Source of the DNA: Dastarcus helophoroides
Lineage: Eukaryota; Arthropoda; Insecta; Coleoptera; Bothrideridae
Direction of reading: 5' to 3'
NCBI GenBank assembly: GCA_028583605.1
Contig: CM053333.1
Coordinates: forward strand, 9,299,638-9,363,637
DNA: 64,000 bases
Each line of letters starts with the position of its first letter. Within the stretch, counting starts at the first letter, position 1. Position numbers and translations under genes: made by a program. The notes below the pieces were generated by a model, which saw only the letters and a list, made by a program, of their open reading frames with translations, did not search any database and was not told the origin of the DNA. Shown here piece after piece: positions 1-12,563 of the stretch.

Positions 1-3000
1 TTTCTTTCGTTTCTCAAAATTTGTCTTGTCCTAGAAATTTTGACTAATACTTCAAAATTTGATATTTTATGTTTTTTACATAATTTCCACTTACAGTGGA
101 CAATTTTCTTAAAATGTCAATTATTTCTGAAAATTTCGTCCTGTTTTCATAATTTTCGGGCTTCAAAAATATTTTTTTCGAATTTTCAACATTGTACGAG
201 AATTTTCGAAAGGTTGAGTTTTTATTTTAAATATCATTTTGTAAACATTAAAACATTTCTCAAAATTGGCTTTTTCTTGAAATTCGCCTATTTCTATATT
301 ATTCTTAAAAATTTTACTTTCTCCCTCAAAATTAAACTTTGTCTTAAAAATTTTGACTTTACTTTAAAAAATTTCAACCTTTTTCTCGACATTTCGAAAT
401 TATTTTTGAAAAATCGTTACTTTTTTCAAAATCCATTTTTGTAATAATCGGATTTTTTTAAACATTCCTTTTTTGTAATTTAACTTTCGGAAATTTATTG
501 TTTTTAAAAATTTGTCCTAACCTCGAAATTTTGACAAAATGCTATGTTTTTGACAATTTCTACTTACAATGGGATATTTTCTCAAAATTTCAATTTTTTT
601 TCAAAATTCTTTATTTTTCCAAAAATTGGATTGATATTTTAATAAAAATCTAAGTTTCTGAGAATAACATTTTAAGAAAACTTTAAAAAAAAGATTATTG
701 TGAATTTCAAAATTATGACAAAATTGAAATAAGGTAAAAATTCTGAGAATAATATTTTCGGGGGTTGATTTTTCTCTCTCAATTCGACTTACAATTAGTC
801 TGGCAATCGCCACATTTTTCACGAATTTTTGTTTTATCGAAATTTCGACAGTTTTCGAAGTTTATATTAGGTTTTCAACAAGTTAGGCTCTGTTTCCAAA
901 TTTCAAATTTAATTTGAAACTTCTATCCCCCGGTTCATTAAGTAGTAGCAGTTAAATGAAAATATACCTATATTTAAGCGGAACGTTTTCCAGTTTTCTT
1001 TTATTTTATTAATTTTTCAAAATGATTCTTACCTCTCCCTGAACAAAATCCTGCCTACGCTCGTGAAGAGACATTTAATTTGTAGTTGGGGACAAAGTAA
1101 TATTCAAAATAATCAATAATTTTGTATCTTGTTAATTGTGGTTTTGACCTTTTAATGCCGTTTTTAACGCAGTTTGCCTTTTTAATGCCTTGTTTATCTG
1201 TTTGTTTTTGCCTAATTTCACATTTTTCTCACCTTTTTACCTATTTGATTGTGCCTAAAATCCGGTCTTTAATTATAACCATTAATCTAGTCGCAAAATG
1301 AAAAAATGTGTCAATTAGCCGCACATTGCAAACTCCAGAGAAGCATTCCTTCTACGACGCGACACCGAGACCCTGGCCGACTAGTAATATCTCATTAAAT
1401 AATTTACTTTCTCTATCACTTGTAACAGTGAATAAATCTGACTTAAGAAGAATATATTAAATTAAAGATAAAAATACTTTGAGATTTTTTCACTTTTTTG
1501 TTCATGTTCCATTTAAGTCTCACTTCTTTCAATTCGTCACTATTTTTTGGGGGCCAAATGTGTTTACGCCATTAATTGGGTAAACCTTGTAACTTTCGAA
1601 GTTGTAAAACCCAAATTGAAAAGTTTAAGCTTGGACTTTATTTGCCGTCGTACAAAACGTAATCGATGTGAAGGAAAAGGGGTGACAAGTGCAAACAACC
1701 CTTTCAAATTACTCTTAGAAAAGAGGCAAGAAACCGTTGCACCGCGTCGGACGAATTGAAGCCCAGTGAAACATTCTAGTGCTTTTCCACCTTTATTAAA
1801 AACCTGTCTGCTTGAAATTGTTAAGCAAGTTTTCTGTGAAATTTCAGGAAGCGACGGTTAATCGAAGGGAGAGGATTATTCGTTGTTGTCTATCCATTAA
1901 TGTCGCGATAAAGACGAAGTTTCTAATCGATTAAACGCAACAGAACACAGTGCCTGACATTGTCGAATTTGACGTTATAAAGCAAAACATCAGTCCTATT
2001 TTGATCAGCAAATTTATACACAAACACGCGCTACTACTTTTGGCATTTCGATAACGAACCTAATTAGCCGAGAGCGAGGTAACATTGACCGAGACCTTCT
2101 GAACTTTTAGGAGACTAACAGCATCAGCAATCCATATGAGGAGTTTTAGAACTTGATTTAATTAACTTGCTAATCATATTACTCTTAATTTACTGCACTG
2201 TTTGTAACCGAATTTTCCTTTAGTTCCCAGAAACGCTATTACATTTTTTTACCTTGGGGCAAATTCTACGCAAATTTGCTCGCATAACTTTTTGACAGCA
2301 TGAAAATGTAATTTTCTCTGAAACGATATTTTCTATCCAGGCTTTTATTTCAACATAATTTACCAGAAAACTCATCGGTAGTTTCGATGCCCATCCACTA
2401 TGTCGCTTCGGACGGCGGCTACCGAACTGCCCTGGGGAAATAACAACAGGAAAGCGCATCCACCATTTGTTAGCCAAACTCCCACTTATTATCACAATTT
2501 AACAAGAAAATCGCAGATAAATAACAGCAAATCATTGTATAGCTAGCTATTCAAGAGTTTTATTAACAAAACTTTAAGATAATCAAACTTTTTAAATATG
2601 TGGCTTTCAGAAATTTCTGACAAAATGTGAAAATCAACGAAAAACTAAAAGTTCCAAACTACCTCAGTTTCCGATTAATCTCAAAATTTCCGTAGAATCC
2701 GCAGAAATATGGAAGTTTAGAGGGATATTTTATTATTATTGCTTTTTTTTTTCGAATCGAAATCGAGAAGAAATATTCTAGTTTAAAAATCATAATTTCG
2801 AGTGAAACTTCAAAAATTTGCCTTTAATATAAAACCATACTTTCTTTAGACATTATTTTCTCAAAAAATCGATTTTTTTGTCTAGAAACTCAAGTTTTAT
2901 TTTTACGTAACAATGATTTTCCGAAATTTGGACTTTTAAGGCAAAATCGAAACAGTAAAAGTGATTTCATGCTGAAAACTTTAAATACTATAAAAGATAA

Positions 3001-3892
3001 AAAATCCAAATTTTCCAATTTCATCTGGAAATTTCGAATTCAAAATCAAATATAATAGTGTTTTCAAAAATTAGTCTTTTAAATCAGAAATTGTAGCTGA
3101 AAGTTTGGAATTTTTAAAAAGTGGAAATTAGCTCCAAATGTTGAAAAGATTTTTTCCTTAAATTTTTTTTTCAACAATCTCTCATTTTCCCAAATTTTTA
3201 ATTTTAAGCACGACATCCATAAAACAAGTGTAACATTTAGCCCCAAATTTTGCAAACATTGTTAAAATTTCATAAAACATTTTATAATTCAGAATATTTT
3301 TTTGTTTAAATGGTTTCAATTAAGAAATTTAATAAAAACTAGAATATTAAACATTTGCCTAAACCTTCAAAATCCTTAGTAAAAGGAGAGGTTAGGCTTT
3401 TGGGATTTTTTTCAAGAAATTAGTTTTTAATTGCCTTCCTGAATTACCCCCTAAATAAAGTGACAACATAACGAACTATACGACACAAAGCTTTGTGTGG
3501 TTTTGTATAAATTTCAAATGCATAACGTGCACCGGTAATCGCGTTCAAAATGAAAACATGATGCTAATGCATTATACGTAAACGGTTCCATTAGATTTAC
3601 TTTGCTGATCACCAGTTACACGAAAATTCACTTATTTAATTAAATCCGGCCCTTGACATTTCATATTTTCAGCATAAACTTTGTCAATTTAAATTTTCGT
3701 ATAGTCCGCAGCTCCGCCTTTCACATCGCCGAATACATTTACGTCAAATTTTATTATTCCAGCTGTAGTTACTTCGGAAAGCGTTACATATTTAAAGAGC
3801 TTAAGATCGATATCAAAGTCGAGAAAAGCCATAACTGAAGATGCCTATTACAGTTTGTTTCAAAATGTCTTATTTATTATTCTTAATATAAA
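1..3892. other. Gene-free AT-rich DNA
   Basis: No gene, RNA gene or intact mobile element is visible. The first 900 bases are T-rich on the + strand, with recurring AAATTT, TCGAAA and TTTTTCTC words. The open frames there are Phe/Leu/Lys-rich and look like by-products of base composition. From about 1000 to 3650 the sequence is ordinary AT-rich intergenic or intronic DNA. Because GluCl exons lie downstream on the same strand, this could be part of an upstream GluCl intron, but no earlier exon was found. Confidence 0.6.
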
Positions 3893-4241
3893 TTGTTACG
3901 GACTATCGGTTCGAATTGATTATTAACACGTGAATTGAATAATACCCACTTTATTACCAAACTAAACTCGGAACACTACAACTGGATAATGAACTCACTG
4001 ATTTACTTCTAACTACTAACTCACTAATTACACTGACTGACTCTAACTACCTGACTGGAGGGAAAGGCGACCGCCTTATATAGTTTTGGCTTCCAGGCTT
4101 TAGAAAAATCTCGCAATTATCGTTTGCCGAAATTTCTGGAACGCTTATCTGGGGTTTGCTTCGTTATCGCGACCGCTTTCCCCGTGTCAGATCTTTCTAG
4201 AAACTTTTCTTACGCACTAAATTCTATAATTTACATTTAGT
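3893..4241 (-). repeat. Probable solo LTR
   Basis: Read on the - strand this segment has the layout of a retrotransposon LTR. A TATA-like box (CTATATAAG, + strand 4075-4083) is followed by TCAGT-type initiator repeats and then a polyadenylation signal (AATAAA, complement of 3950-3955). The ends are TGTAAC...GTAACA-like. No flanking target duplication was recognised and no gag or pol lies beside it, so it would be a solo LTR with uncertain ends. A promoter of an unknown host gene is the main alternative. Confidence 0.45.
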
Positions 4242-5088
4242 TACAATATGATTTATTTTGATAAGTTTAGATTTGTTTTAAAATTTTTACTCTTTCTATC
4301 AAAATACCAAGCATAATCTTTCCCTTTCTATTTTTTTATTACAACTTTGGATTGAAATTATTCACAATTTTGAGGTCTTCCAAAAATTTGAAATTTTCTG
4401 AAATTTCGACTTTAATTTTCCCGCTTGATACCTTAATTTCGATTTTTTATAAAAATTTCGAGCGATATTTTTGAAATCTCGAACCAAATTTTAATTTTAA
4501 AAATCGAAATTTTCGGAATATGTACTTTTTAGAAATGTTGATTTTTTTTCTCCAAATTTCTACTTGAATCTGAAACTTTTGACTTTTTCTTGTAGAAACT
4601 CGAGTTTTTTGGAATATCAACTTTTTCTCGAAAATGTAACCAGGGGCGTTCCTACCGGTGCTGTATCGTTGCAAGTCCAACACGCAGGCGGCCAAACTTT
4701 TGAGCGGCCATGTTTGCATTCTATAAAATTTTAATCCATCCAAATTTTCGAAAAATTTACTATTTTTAAATCTGGAGTCAATATTTTGATATGAAAGTTA
4801 CTATATTAGAGTGGCTTGTTAAAGTGGAGAAGTTGATAGCAAAAGAACGTTTTGCAAATTTAGTTTTTATTTCAATATTTCGTCTTCTTTTGAAAATGGA
4901 ATTGGAGTTCTTGTTTATTTTAATTTCAACTTTGTAAATTCTAATTTTCAAATTACAGCTAACATTTTTAAAAAAGGTGGTAATCTTGAGTTTGAGATTT
5001 AATTTTTGAGTTTCAAGTCGCCGAAAAGTCTTGCATTTTTCAGAAATTAGGATTTATTTCAATATTTTGACTTAAAATTTACTCAACT
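4242..5088. other. Gene-free degenerate AT-rich repeat
   Basis: T-rich 'AAATTTCGAYTTTTT' type sequence. A short GC-richer stretch near 4643-4700 resembles a degraded DNA-transposon end, but too little is preserved to name it. No gene seen. Confidence 0.5.
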
Positions 5089-5100
5089 TATCGCATTAAA
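5089..5100. repeat. Target-site duplication (left), F1 copy 1
   Basis: TATCGCATTAAA is repeated identically at 5544-5555 and brackets the F1 element. Confidence 0.85.
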
Positions 5101-5155
5101 TTCTAAAATGCACAGACCAATAGGTTTGAACATTTATTAGATTCGAAGTTTAGAA

Positions 5156-5198
5156 ACCAAATACCGGTTTCGATCTTGTTAGATCTCGTCAGTTTGGT
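5156..5198 (-). ncRNA. F1 hammerhead ribozyme, intact
   Basis: On the - strand: stem I strand ACCAAA, core CUGACGA, stem II GAUCU/AGAUC with loop AACA, core GAA, stem III ACC/GGU, cleavage nucleotide A (GUA site), then stem I strand UUUGGU. All 6 stem I pairs and 5 stem II pairs are Watson-Crick. Beyond an AUAU/UU internal loop, stem I continues as UUGG/CCAA in the family; the loop-side bases in this copy differ slightly. Stem III is a six-base palindrome without a loop, so activity would be expected mainly as a dimer. Confidence 0.85.
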
Positions 5199-5300
5199 AT
5201 ATCCAACTCGAATGCTAACAAATGTTCCGACAAGTAAGTACTACTGTCAATTTTTTAGTACTTACTTGTCGGAACATTTGTTAGCATTCGAGTTGGATAT

Positions 5301-5343
5301 ACCAAACGGACGAGATCTAACAAGATCGTAACCGGTATTTGGT
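5301..5343 (+). ncRNA. F1 hammerhead ribozyme, mutated
   Basis: Mirror copy in the right arm of the hairpin. Stem I, II and III strands are kept. The first core reads CGGACGA instead of CUGACGA (U4 to G) and the second GUA instead of GAA (A13 to U), so it should be inactive. Confidence 0.75.
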
Positions 5344-5543
5344 TTCCAAACTTCGAATCTAATAAATGTTCAAAGTTATTTGTCTGTGCATTTTAGAATC
5401 CTTGTCTTCTGGGAACTTTCCTAGAGAGCAACCGCTTTGCTAGGTGGCAGTGTTTCATTTGTTGGTAGTTCAGCTACTTATGATTCACTATACACGCTTG
5501 GAGGGCTGCATGAATTTGTAGTCTAGGTTGCATTCTACTTGAA

Positions 5544-5555
5544 TATCGCATTAAA
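5544..5555. repeat. Target-site duplication (right), F1 copy 1
   Basis: Right-hand copy of the 12-bp repeat TATCGCATTAAA found at 5089-5100. Confidence 0.85.
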
Positions 5556-6821
5556 GTTCAACTTTTGTTTATTAAAGTCGAATTTTCAATAATGGACTTG
5601 AAAATTAAAAAAAAAGATCTAATCTGTAGAGAGCGGATTACATGCAACATAAAAAGCTTGAAATATGCATGCAAAATGCTTAAAATATGCACGAAAAGTG
5701 TCAAAATATGTAACTTTAAATAATAATGCTGTTTGAACACATTTATTTCTGATTTGAATAATTTTCCTCTCCTTTTGACCAAATTTGTTTCTTATTTGAA
5801 CAGGTGTAATTCCAATTTGAACAAATTTGTTATTAATTTGAATAAGTTTGTTTTTACTGTGAGCAAATTTGTTTCCAATTTAAATAGGTTTGCTGTACAA
5901 ATTTGCTAAAAGTTTGAACAAATTTGCTCCTAAATTTGACAAACTTCTAGTATGTGCCTACCCAAATTTAAAAGTTTTTCTCTAAATTTAGTTTTTCTTC
6001 CAAAATACATTTCAAAATCTTCTATTAAAATGTGTATTTCATTTTGTTGTGCCTTTTTCAAAATTTTTACCTTCAATTTTTACTTTTATCTTCTCCGAAT
6101 AAATGTTTGATTACAAACTAAAAAGTCCGTACTTTTTTTTAGAAATTTTTACTTAATTTTCGATATTTCATCTTGATCCAAATTTGGTTTTTATAAATTC
6201 TGAGATTTTTCTTATAATCGTAATACGAAATTTTGAAAAATATTTTCAAACTTCAAATTTGAAAGTCTTCTGATAAATTTCATGTTTTTTTAAATTTTGA
6301 ATCTTTCGAGTTTTTTTAATTGCAGCGTTGTCAGAATTTGAACATTTTCAACATTTTACCTTTTTAAATTTTGATGTTGCTATGATTTTAATCTTAAAAT
6401 TTTGATATATTGTCCAAAAATTCAACTTCAAGTACCAAGGTTTTTTCATTTCAAGTTTTGAAATTTTGGATTCGATGTTTGTCCAAAATTTGGACCTTTT
6501 ACCAAATTTTTGACTTAATAAAACTTTTTTTTTATTTCTCCATTTTGTGAATACTTCAAACTTCTTTAAATCTCTCCTTTTTTTTTAAATAGAAATTTCA
6601 AATATTAGACTTTTTTAAATTTTGATTTTTCTTTACTTTCGAATTTGTTTGTCAATATTTCGATTTTTATACCACTTTTTCAAAATAGTAACTTTCAAAA
6701 TAGCTTCTTTTTAAAATTAGGGCTCCAAATTTAACTTTCCAAACTTAGTTTAAATAAATTCTGCGTTTGTTAATCTTAAAATTCAAGTTGATATTCGAAA
6801 GTTTTTCACAAATTTCAGACT
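5556..6821. other. Gene-free T-rich degenerate repeat
   Basis: Contains a loose array of 'AACAAATTTGTTTCTAATTTGAA' type words at about 5770-5945, then more T-rich 'AAATTTTGACTTTTT' sequence. No coding region is supported. Confidence 0.5.
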
Positions 6822-8087
6822 AGATTGACTTTTCGATTTCGACCTTCTTCCAAAATTTGTTTTTATTTTATTTTCGACCTTTTTGAATACTTATTTAAAA
6901 GTTTTTTTGAAAATCTCGTCTTTTTTTTTCAAAATGGAGACTTTAAAATGTCGACTTTTTTCAAAATTGTGACATTCAAAATATATGTAATAATCCGACG
7001 AATATCTGCTTAACCGTTAAAAATTTAGAAATATGTGTAGGTACAAAAAAATGTTCATTTTTTAATTCTGTATCTCATAGAAAAAATATACAGGGTGTCT
7101 CATTTGAAAAAACGAAGAAAAATTGCTTTATATTTTAGCTAATTAGGCATTGATTTCGACCTTTTTCCAAAATTTGTTTTTATTTTAATTTCGACCTTTT
7201 TGAATACTTATTTAAGAGTTTTTTTTGAAAGTCTCGTCTTTTTTTTCAAAATGTAGACTTTAAAATGTCGACTTTTTTCAAAATTGTGACATTCAAAATA
7301 TATGTAATATTCCGACGAATATCTGCTTAACCGTTAAAAATTTCGAAATATTTGTGGGTGGAAAAAATGTTTATTTTATAATTCTGTATCTCATAGAAAA
7401 AATATACAGGGTGTTTCATTTGAAAAAACGAAGAAAAATTGCTTCATATTTTAGCTAATTAGGCATTGACTTCGACCTTTTTCCAAAATTTGTTTTTATT
7501 TTAATTTCGACCTTTTTGAATACTTATTTAAAAGTTTTTTTTGAAAGTCTCGTCTTTTTTTTCAAAATGTAGACTTTAAAATGTCGACTTTTTTCAAAAT
7601 AGTGACATTCAAAATATATGTAATAATTCGGCCAATATCTGCTCAACCGTTAAAAATTTGGAAATATTTGTAGGTACAAAAAATGTTTATTTCTTAATTC
7701 TGTATCTCATAGAAAAAATATACAGGATGTTTCAATTGAAAAAACGGAGAAAAATTGCTTCATATTTTAGCTAATTAGGCATTGACTTCGACCTTTTTCC
7801 AAAATTTGTTTTTATTTTAATTTCGACCTTTTTAAATACCTATTTAAAAGCTTTTTTGAAAATCTCGTCTTTTTTTTCAAAATGGAGACTTTAAAATGTC
7901 GACTTTTTTCAAAATTGTGATATTCAAAATATATGTAATAATTAGACGAATATCTGCTTAACCGTTAATAATTTTGAAATATTTGTAGGTACAAAAAATG
8001 TTCATTTTTTTAATTCTAAATATACAAGGTGTTCCATTTGACAAGCGAAGAAAAATTGCTTCATATTTTAGCTAATTAGACATTGAA
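6822..8087. repeat. 318-bp tandem array, four copies
   Basis: Four head-to-tail copies of a unit of about 318 bp start near 6829, 7147, 7465 and 7783. The unit includes TTTCGACCTTTTTCCAAAA, a block ending ACTTTTTTCAAAATTGTGAC, an ATATCTGCTTAACCGTTAA block and ATACAGGGTGTTTCATTTG. The copies differ by scattered substitutions and small indels; the last is shortened and the array ends by GGACACCCTGTAC. The ACAGGGTG/CACCCTGT words resemble ends of insect mariner-type elements, so the array may have grown from such an element. No conserved frame is shared by the copies. Confidence 0.85.
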
Positions 8088-10470
8088 TTTTGGACACCCT
8101 GTACAAGTTAGGCTTAAGATATTTATAGCAAAGTAACTAGAAACCCACTACAGCAAATACCTGGCGTAGTTTTAATTTTAGGGCGTTTTTGTATTTTTAA
8201 TGAATTTTTAAAGAAAATGTTGCAAAATATTTTTTTTCTCTTTATCTATTACTCTGGAACTATCGAACCAAATTTAACAATATCTTAGAAATATGTAAAG
8301 TTGTCAGAAAAGAATCCAAAAATGTACAAAAATAGAGGGAGTTCTATTTAAAAAAATGTACCCTCAGCGGCTCACACTTTTTGGAGAGGCCCTGTACATG
8401 TGAACATATTTTCCTAAAATACATCCTTGTACAGTTAAGGTTTGCATTGGAATGGAATTCCTAACTTCTTTATTATAGGATCTACAGATGCCCGACGCAC
8501 TGTTGGAAGACCCTTTATATTATTATTATTAAATATATAATTAATTTTGGAATAAAATGGAAATTTGAGAAAAAAACCGAATAGAAATTCCCGAAGAAGA
8601 CGTATTTCCAGCAAAAAGACGAAACTTTGGGAAAACAATAGAAAATTTCCACAAAAAGTTAAATTTTAGGAAAAATAGTCAAATTTTGGGAATAGTTATC
8701 TGAATTTTGAACAAAAAAATCGACATTTTGGAAAAAAGATAAACTTCAACAAAAAAGTGGAGATTTCTAGGATCATAAAGGACACGACGTTGACATAAAA
8801 GTCCAAATTTCTAGAAAAAGGCGAATTCCAAGGAAAAAATATAAATTTCGATAAACAAATTTTGAAAATAAAATAGAATTATCGAAAAAAGATCGAAATT
8901 TCAAAAGAGGGACCAATTGTGAAGAGAAAGTCATTTCCAGAAATTTGAGATAAACATGAAAATTTCGAGAAAAAAAAATTTGTAAGCAAGTAGTTAAGAT
9001 ATCTAAAAATTTTGATTCTAGCAAGTAGGAAATTTCAAAAAGAATCTAATGTTAAGAAAAGTAATATAATTTTAAGATAAACCTTGAAAATTGAGGAAGA
9101 AAATTTTGAGAGAAAGTTAAATTTGAACGAAAAATCAATTTTTATGAATAAAAGTGAAATTAACATTGAAAGACGAATTTTTAAAAGGAAAAATCAAAAT
9201 TTCGAGGAAAAGATGAATTTCGAGAAAAAATTGAAATTGTGCACAGTCAAATTTTGAGGATAGACTTTTATGAAAAAAAAGAATTTTAGATAAATCTAAA
9301 TGTTGAAAAAAAGATGAAAATTACGACAAAAAGATGAAAATTACAACAAAAAGATGAAAATTACGACAAAAAGCTGAAAATTACGATAAAAAGATGAAAA
9401 GTACGAGAAAAAGACCGAAATTTCAAGCAAAAATTCGAAATCTAGTAGTAATTCAAAAATTTCACAGATACTTCAGTTTTATTAAATTTTGAAAAAAAAA
9501 ATAGGTAAATTTTGGGAAAAAGTTGAAATTTTTGGTTTGAATATTAATTTTTTCTTCACTGCTTAAGTCAGAGAGAGACAAGGGCTTCAGAAAAGGTCCA
9601 ATACTGAGATAAATGTCAACATTTTGAAAAACAAGTTGAAATTTTCAGACAATTGAATTTTAAAAAAATCTCAAAAACTTTGAAATTCATATGAAATTTA
9701 TAAAAAAAATCGACCAAATTGTCTTGATAAAAAAATTTAAAATTCGAAAAAATCCTGATTTTAAAAAAGTGGAAATTTTCAAAGAATGTCGAGTTTTGAA
9801 AAATGAAAATTTTTAATAAAAAAAAATAAAAAATTTTAAAATAAAAATTCAAAATTTTAAACAGATTACAATTAAAAAATTTATTGAAAGTGAATTTCAA
9901 TTGCTATTTTTTGTTTAACGTAAATGTAAATATTTTGTTATAATTTTAATATAAAAGTGTCGATATATTTTTTTTAATTTTAAGTTTAATCTCATATTTT
10001 TCAAGCTTCTTTCAAATGTCGATTTTAAGCTCTAATTTTTGAAATTCTCTGAACATTTTGATTTTATTCAAAATTTCACCACAAATGGAGCCTGGTTTTA
10101 AAAATTTTGAGTAGTTTTTATTGTAAATAAAGAATTTCTGGCTACTAACCAAAATTAAATAATAACCATCACAGAATATAAATCCTGACTTAGATGACTG
10201 GATATTTAGGAAAACCCCTTATTTTGTTTGTCCTGCAAATTACAGAAAATGTTTTTCGAACAAGAATCGGTTGATGTGGTTTACACTTTACATTTTTTAA
10301 AGAAAATTATTTTTTGAAAACTAGGTCAATTGTTAGAGTAAGGCAAACAAATATTAATATTGAACTAAAATAATTAAAATTCAAAAAATAAACAATTTTA
10401 TTAGAGTTCGTAATATGTAGGTATGCCCAACGGTTTGTCGACCAGAGATGTTCAAATTTAGTGGCATTCT
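8088..10470. other. Gene-free A-rich degenerate repeat
   Basis: About 8540-9900 is A-rich on the + strand ('GTCGAAATTTNGAGAAAAA' words), the reverse complement in character of 1-900. Around 9960 the strand bias flips to T-rich. Long minus-strand frames here are Phe/Leu/Lys-rich and show no domain. Confidence 0.5.
9306..9412. repeat. 20-bp minisatellite, about five copies
   Basis: Five units of the type AAAAAGATGAAAATTACGAC in tandem, with single-base differences. No coding meaning is apparent. Confidence 0.8.
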
Positions 10471-10866
10471 TCAGGTTGTAGCTAACTGGAAGTACAGAAT
10501 ACGAGAAAAAGGAGCGTAGAAAACCAACGGCGCATGAAGAAAACCAAGTTTCAGTAGTGGCTGCTGCTGTCCAATATCCGCACTTAAGAACCAGAAGAAT
10601 AAGTGGACATTACAAATAAGCCAAAAATCCGTTTCATGATTGTTGTGTGAAAACAAGTTTCATCCGTATCACACCTAGCTAGTGCAAGAACTCAATCAAG
10701 CTGACTAACAATCGATGCAATTGTGTGAATGGACGTTACATAATCTGCAGGAACAAAATGACCGTTTCGGACATTGTACTATTTACCGACGAATGTACAA
10801 ACATTTTTTAAGAACTGCTTCGTGGGAAGGAAACGATACACCACGATACTGAAAATCATCATTGGA
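10470..10866 (+). pseudogene. Degraded DD41D-type mariner transposase fragment
   Basis: The + strand is a diverged copy of the transposase found on the - strand at 10975-12013. It matches from the linker after the helix-turn-helix domain (TGSTKYKKKER-like region) through the VLFTDE motif to the NPHWI region. It has many stop codons and frame changes and cannot make a protein. The two copies point towards each other (tail to tail). Confidence 0.75.
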
Positions 10867-10974
10867 TTTCAGTGTAAAGCATTAAAGAAAGTAAATAAAC
10901 AATAAACAAACCGGTATCAGTAAGTTGCAACAAATATTAAGAAGAATATATAAACAATGGTAAACAATGATATA

Positions 10975-12013
10975 TTAAATTAAATGTTTAACATGACAAC
11001 CAGCTTCACGATGGCAAATGCGCAGTCTCTGTAGCAAAGAATTGTTCACATCCACCAAGACGTTTTCATTGATATTTTGGAAAGCACCACGAACGCGGTC
11101 CATCATGTCTTCTCGGGTAGTTGGTGGTTCCTGGTACACAACTTGCTTAACATGACCCCACAAGAAAAAGTCTGGCTTAGTTAAATCCGGTGATCTTGCG
11201 GGCCATGCCACTGGACCTCCTCTTCCTATCCACTTGTTAGGGAATTGTGTCTTGAGGAACTCCCTTACATCCCTTCCATAATCTGCCGGTGCCCCATCAT
11301 GTTGGAACCACATTTGCCGCACCACAGCAAGAGGCAAATTGTCTATCATTTCGGGCAATTGATTTTGCAAAAAATGCAAGTAATTGTTGGCATTCAAATG
11401 TTCATTGAAGAAGTGTGGTCCGACAACAAATCTTCCTATGACACCACCCCTATGCTGATGGTCTAAGGGCCTTATCCAATGAGGATTTTCAGTGTGGTAG
11501 TAATGGCAGTTGTGTCTTCCCACGGTCCGTTCTTATGAAATGTTCATTCGTCGGTAAATAGTACATTGTCCAAAAAGTCATTTTGTTCTTGTAGTTTTCG
11601 TAACGCCCACTCACAAAACTGCATTCGGTTGTTGAAATCAGCTTGATTGAGTTCCTGTACTAGCTGGACACGATACGGATGAAAATTATTTTTACGCAAG
11701 ATTCGTGAAACCGAGGTTTGACTTATTTGTAATTCCGTGCTTATTTTTCTGGTACTTAAATGCGGATCTTGGACAACAGCAGCCGCTACTAAAACTTGGT
11801 TTTCTTCATGCGTCGTTCCTTTCTACGCTCTTTTTTCTTGTATTTCGTACTACCAGTTCGCTCAAATCTCTCTCTCAATTTAGCGAATGCCGCTGAATTT
11901 GGATGTCTCCGATCGGCAAAGCGTTGGGCATAAATTCTTGAGGCAAGAAATGGATTTCTGTCAGCACTGCCCAAGGCGTAAACCATATCGACCAATTCTT
12001 CTTGAGAAAACAT
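10975..12013 (-). pseudogene. Tc1/mariner (DD41D-type) transposase, broken
   Basis: The - strand encodes, in order, an N-terminal DUF4817-like helix-turn-helix (start at 12013; EELVDMVYALG...RRHPNSAAF), a middle region with QISQTSVSRIL and the first acidic motif VLFTDE, and a C-terminal DDE domain with the HDGAPADY and WPARSPDL...DFFLWG motifs. Forty-one residues separate the second and third catalytic Asp, hence DD41D-type. It is inactive: a frame change lies near 11800-11815, a TGA follows VLFTDE near 11535, another frame change lies near 11515-11523, and a small in-frame loss follows DHQH, where related proteins have a longer VWAG-type stretch. The final stop is at 10975. Terminal inverted repeats were not identified. 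Confidence 0.85.
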
Positions 12014-12563
12014 TGTCTTTCAGTACTAATACCAAGACCTCGCGACAACAATGAGATAAACTGTCAGTTATTGCCGGACAAACGAGACGAAACAAAACCG
12101 CGACATCCAGGGCTAACGCGATAATACGAAATTAATTAAAATTTTTACAAAATTCTAAATTTCTCAAAAATTATTGGACGGAGGTGGCAATACCTGGTAC
12201 CAAAAAAAGGGTAATTTAATTTCGCATCCAATAAGATAATCCAAGATAGGTGGTTCCATTTGAAAAAATTAAGTTATGCATGTTTGAACAACTGAAGAAT
12301 TGAGTCGACGGATGTGAAGAAATTTAAGAAATCTTGCTAACAGCAAAGACGTAAACAAATACTCCATTTCTTTCTGAATCCAAAACCGCATGCCACACAA
12401 CTCTGAGTCATTGCGTTTGGAAAATATCGTTAATGGCGTCAAGCTCCGAAATCGTCAAATTTAACCAAAAAAATTAAATTACGCGAAAACGGTTCAACTA
12501 AGGGCCTATGTCGTCTTAATAAATTCATATTCATTTTTAACAAGAAATCCAAAAATGTAAAAA

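Larger units (their letters stand above)
5101..5543 (-). mobile_element. F1 retrozyme-like foldback element, copy 1
   Basis: A 443-bp insertion flanked by a perfect 12-bp direct repeat, TATCGCATTAAA, at 5089-5100 and 5544-5555. It begins with a near-perfect hairpin (arms 5101-5243 and 5256-5398, loop of about 12 nt). It continues with a second module (5399-5543) that recurs, inverted, at 54461-54617. Each hairpin arm carries one hammerhead ribozyme. The one on the - strand (5156-5198) is intact and the one on the + strand (5301-5343) is mutated. There is no coding capacity. It belongs to the same family as 28873-29706 and 54461-55244. Confidence 0.85.

Noticed and set aside
10460..10480. CTGAAGA word on the - strand as a further hammerhead
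   Set aside because: No GAAA core or stem II follows within range.
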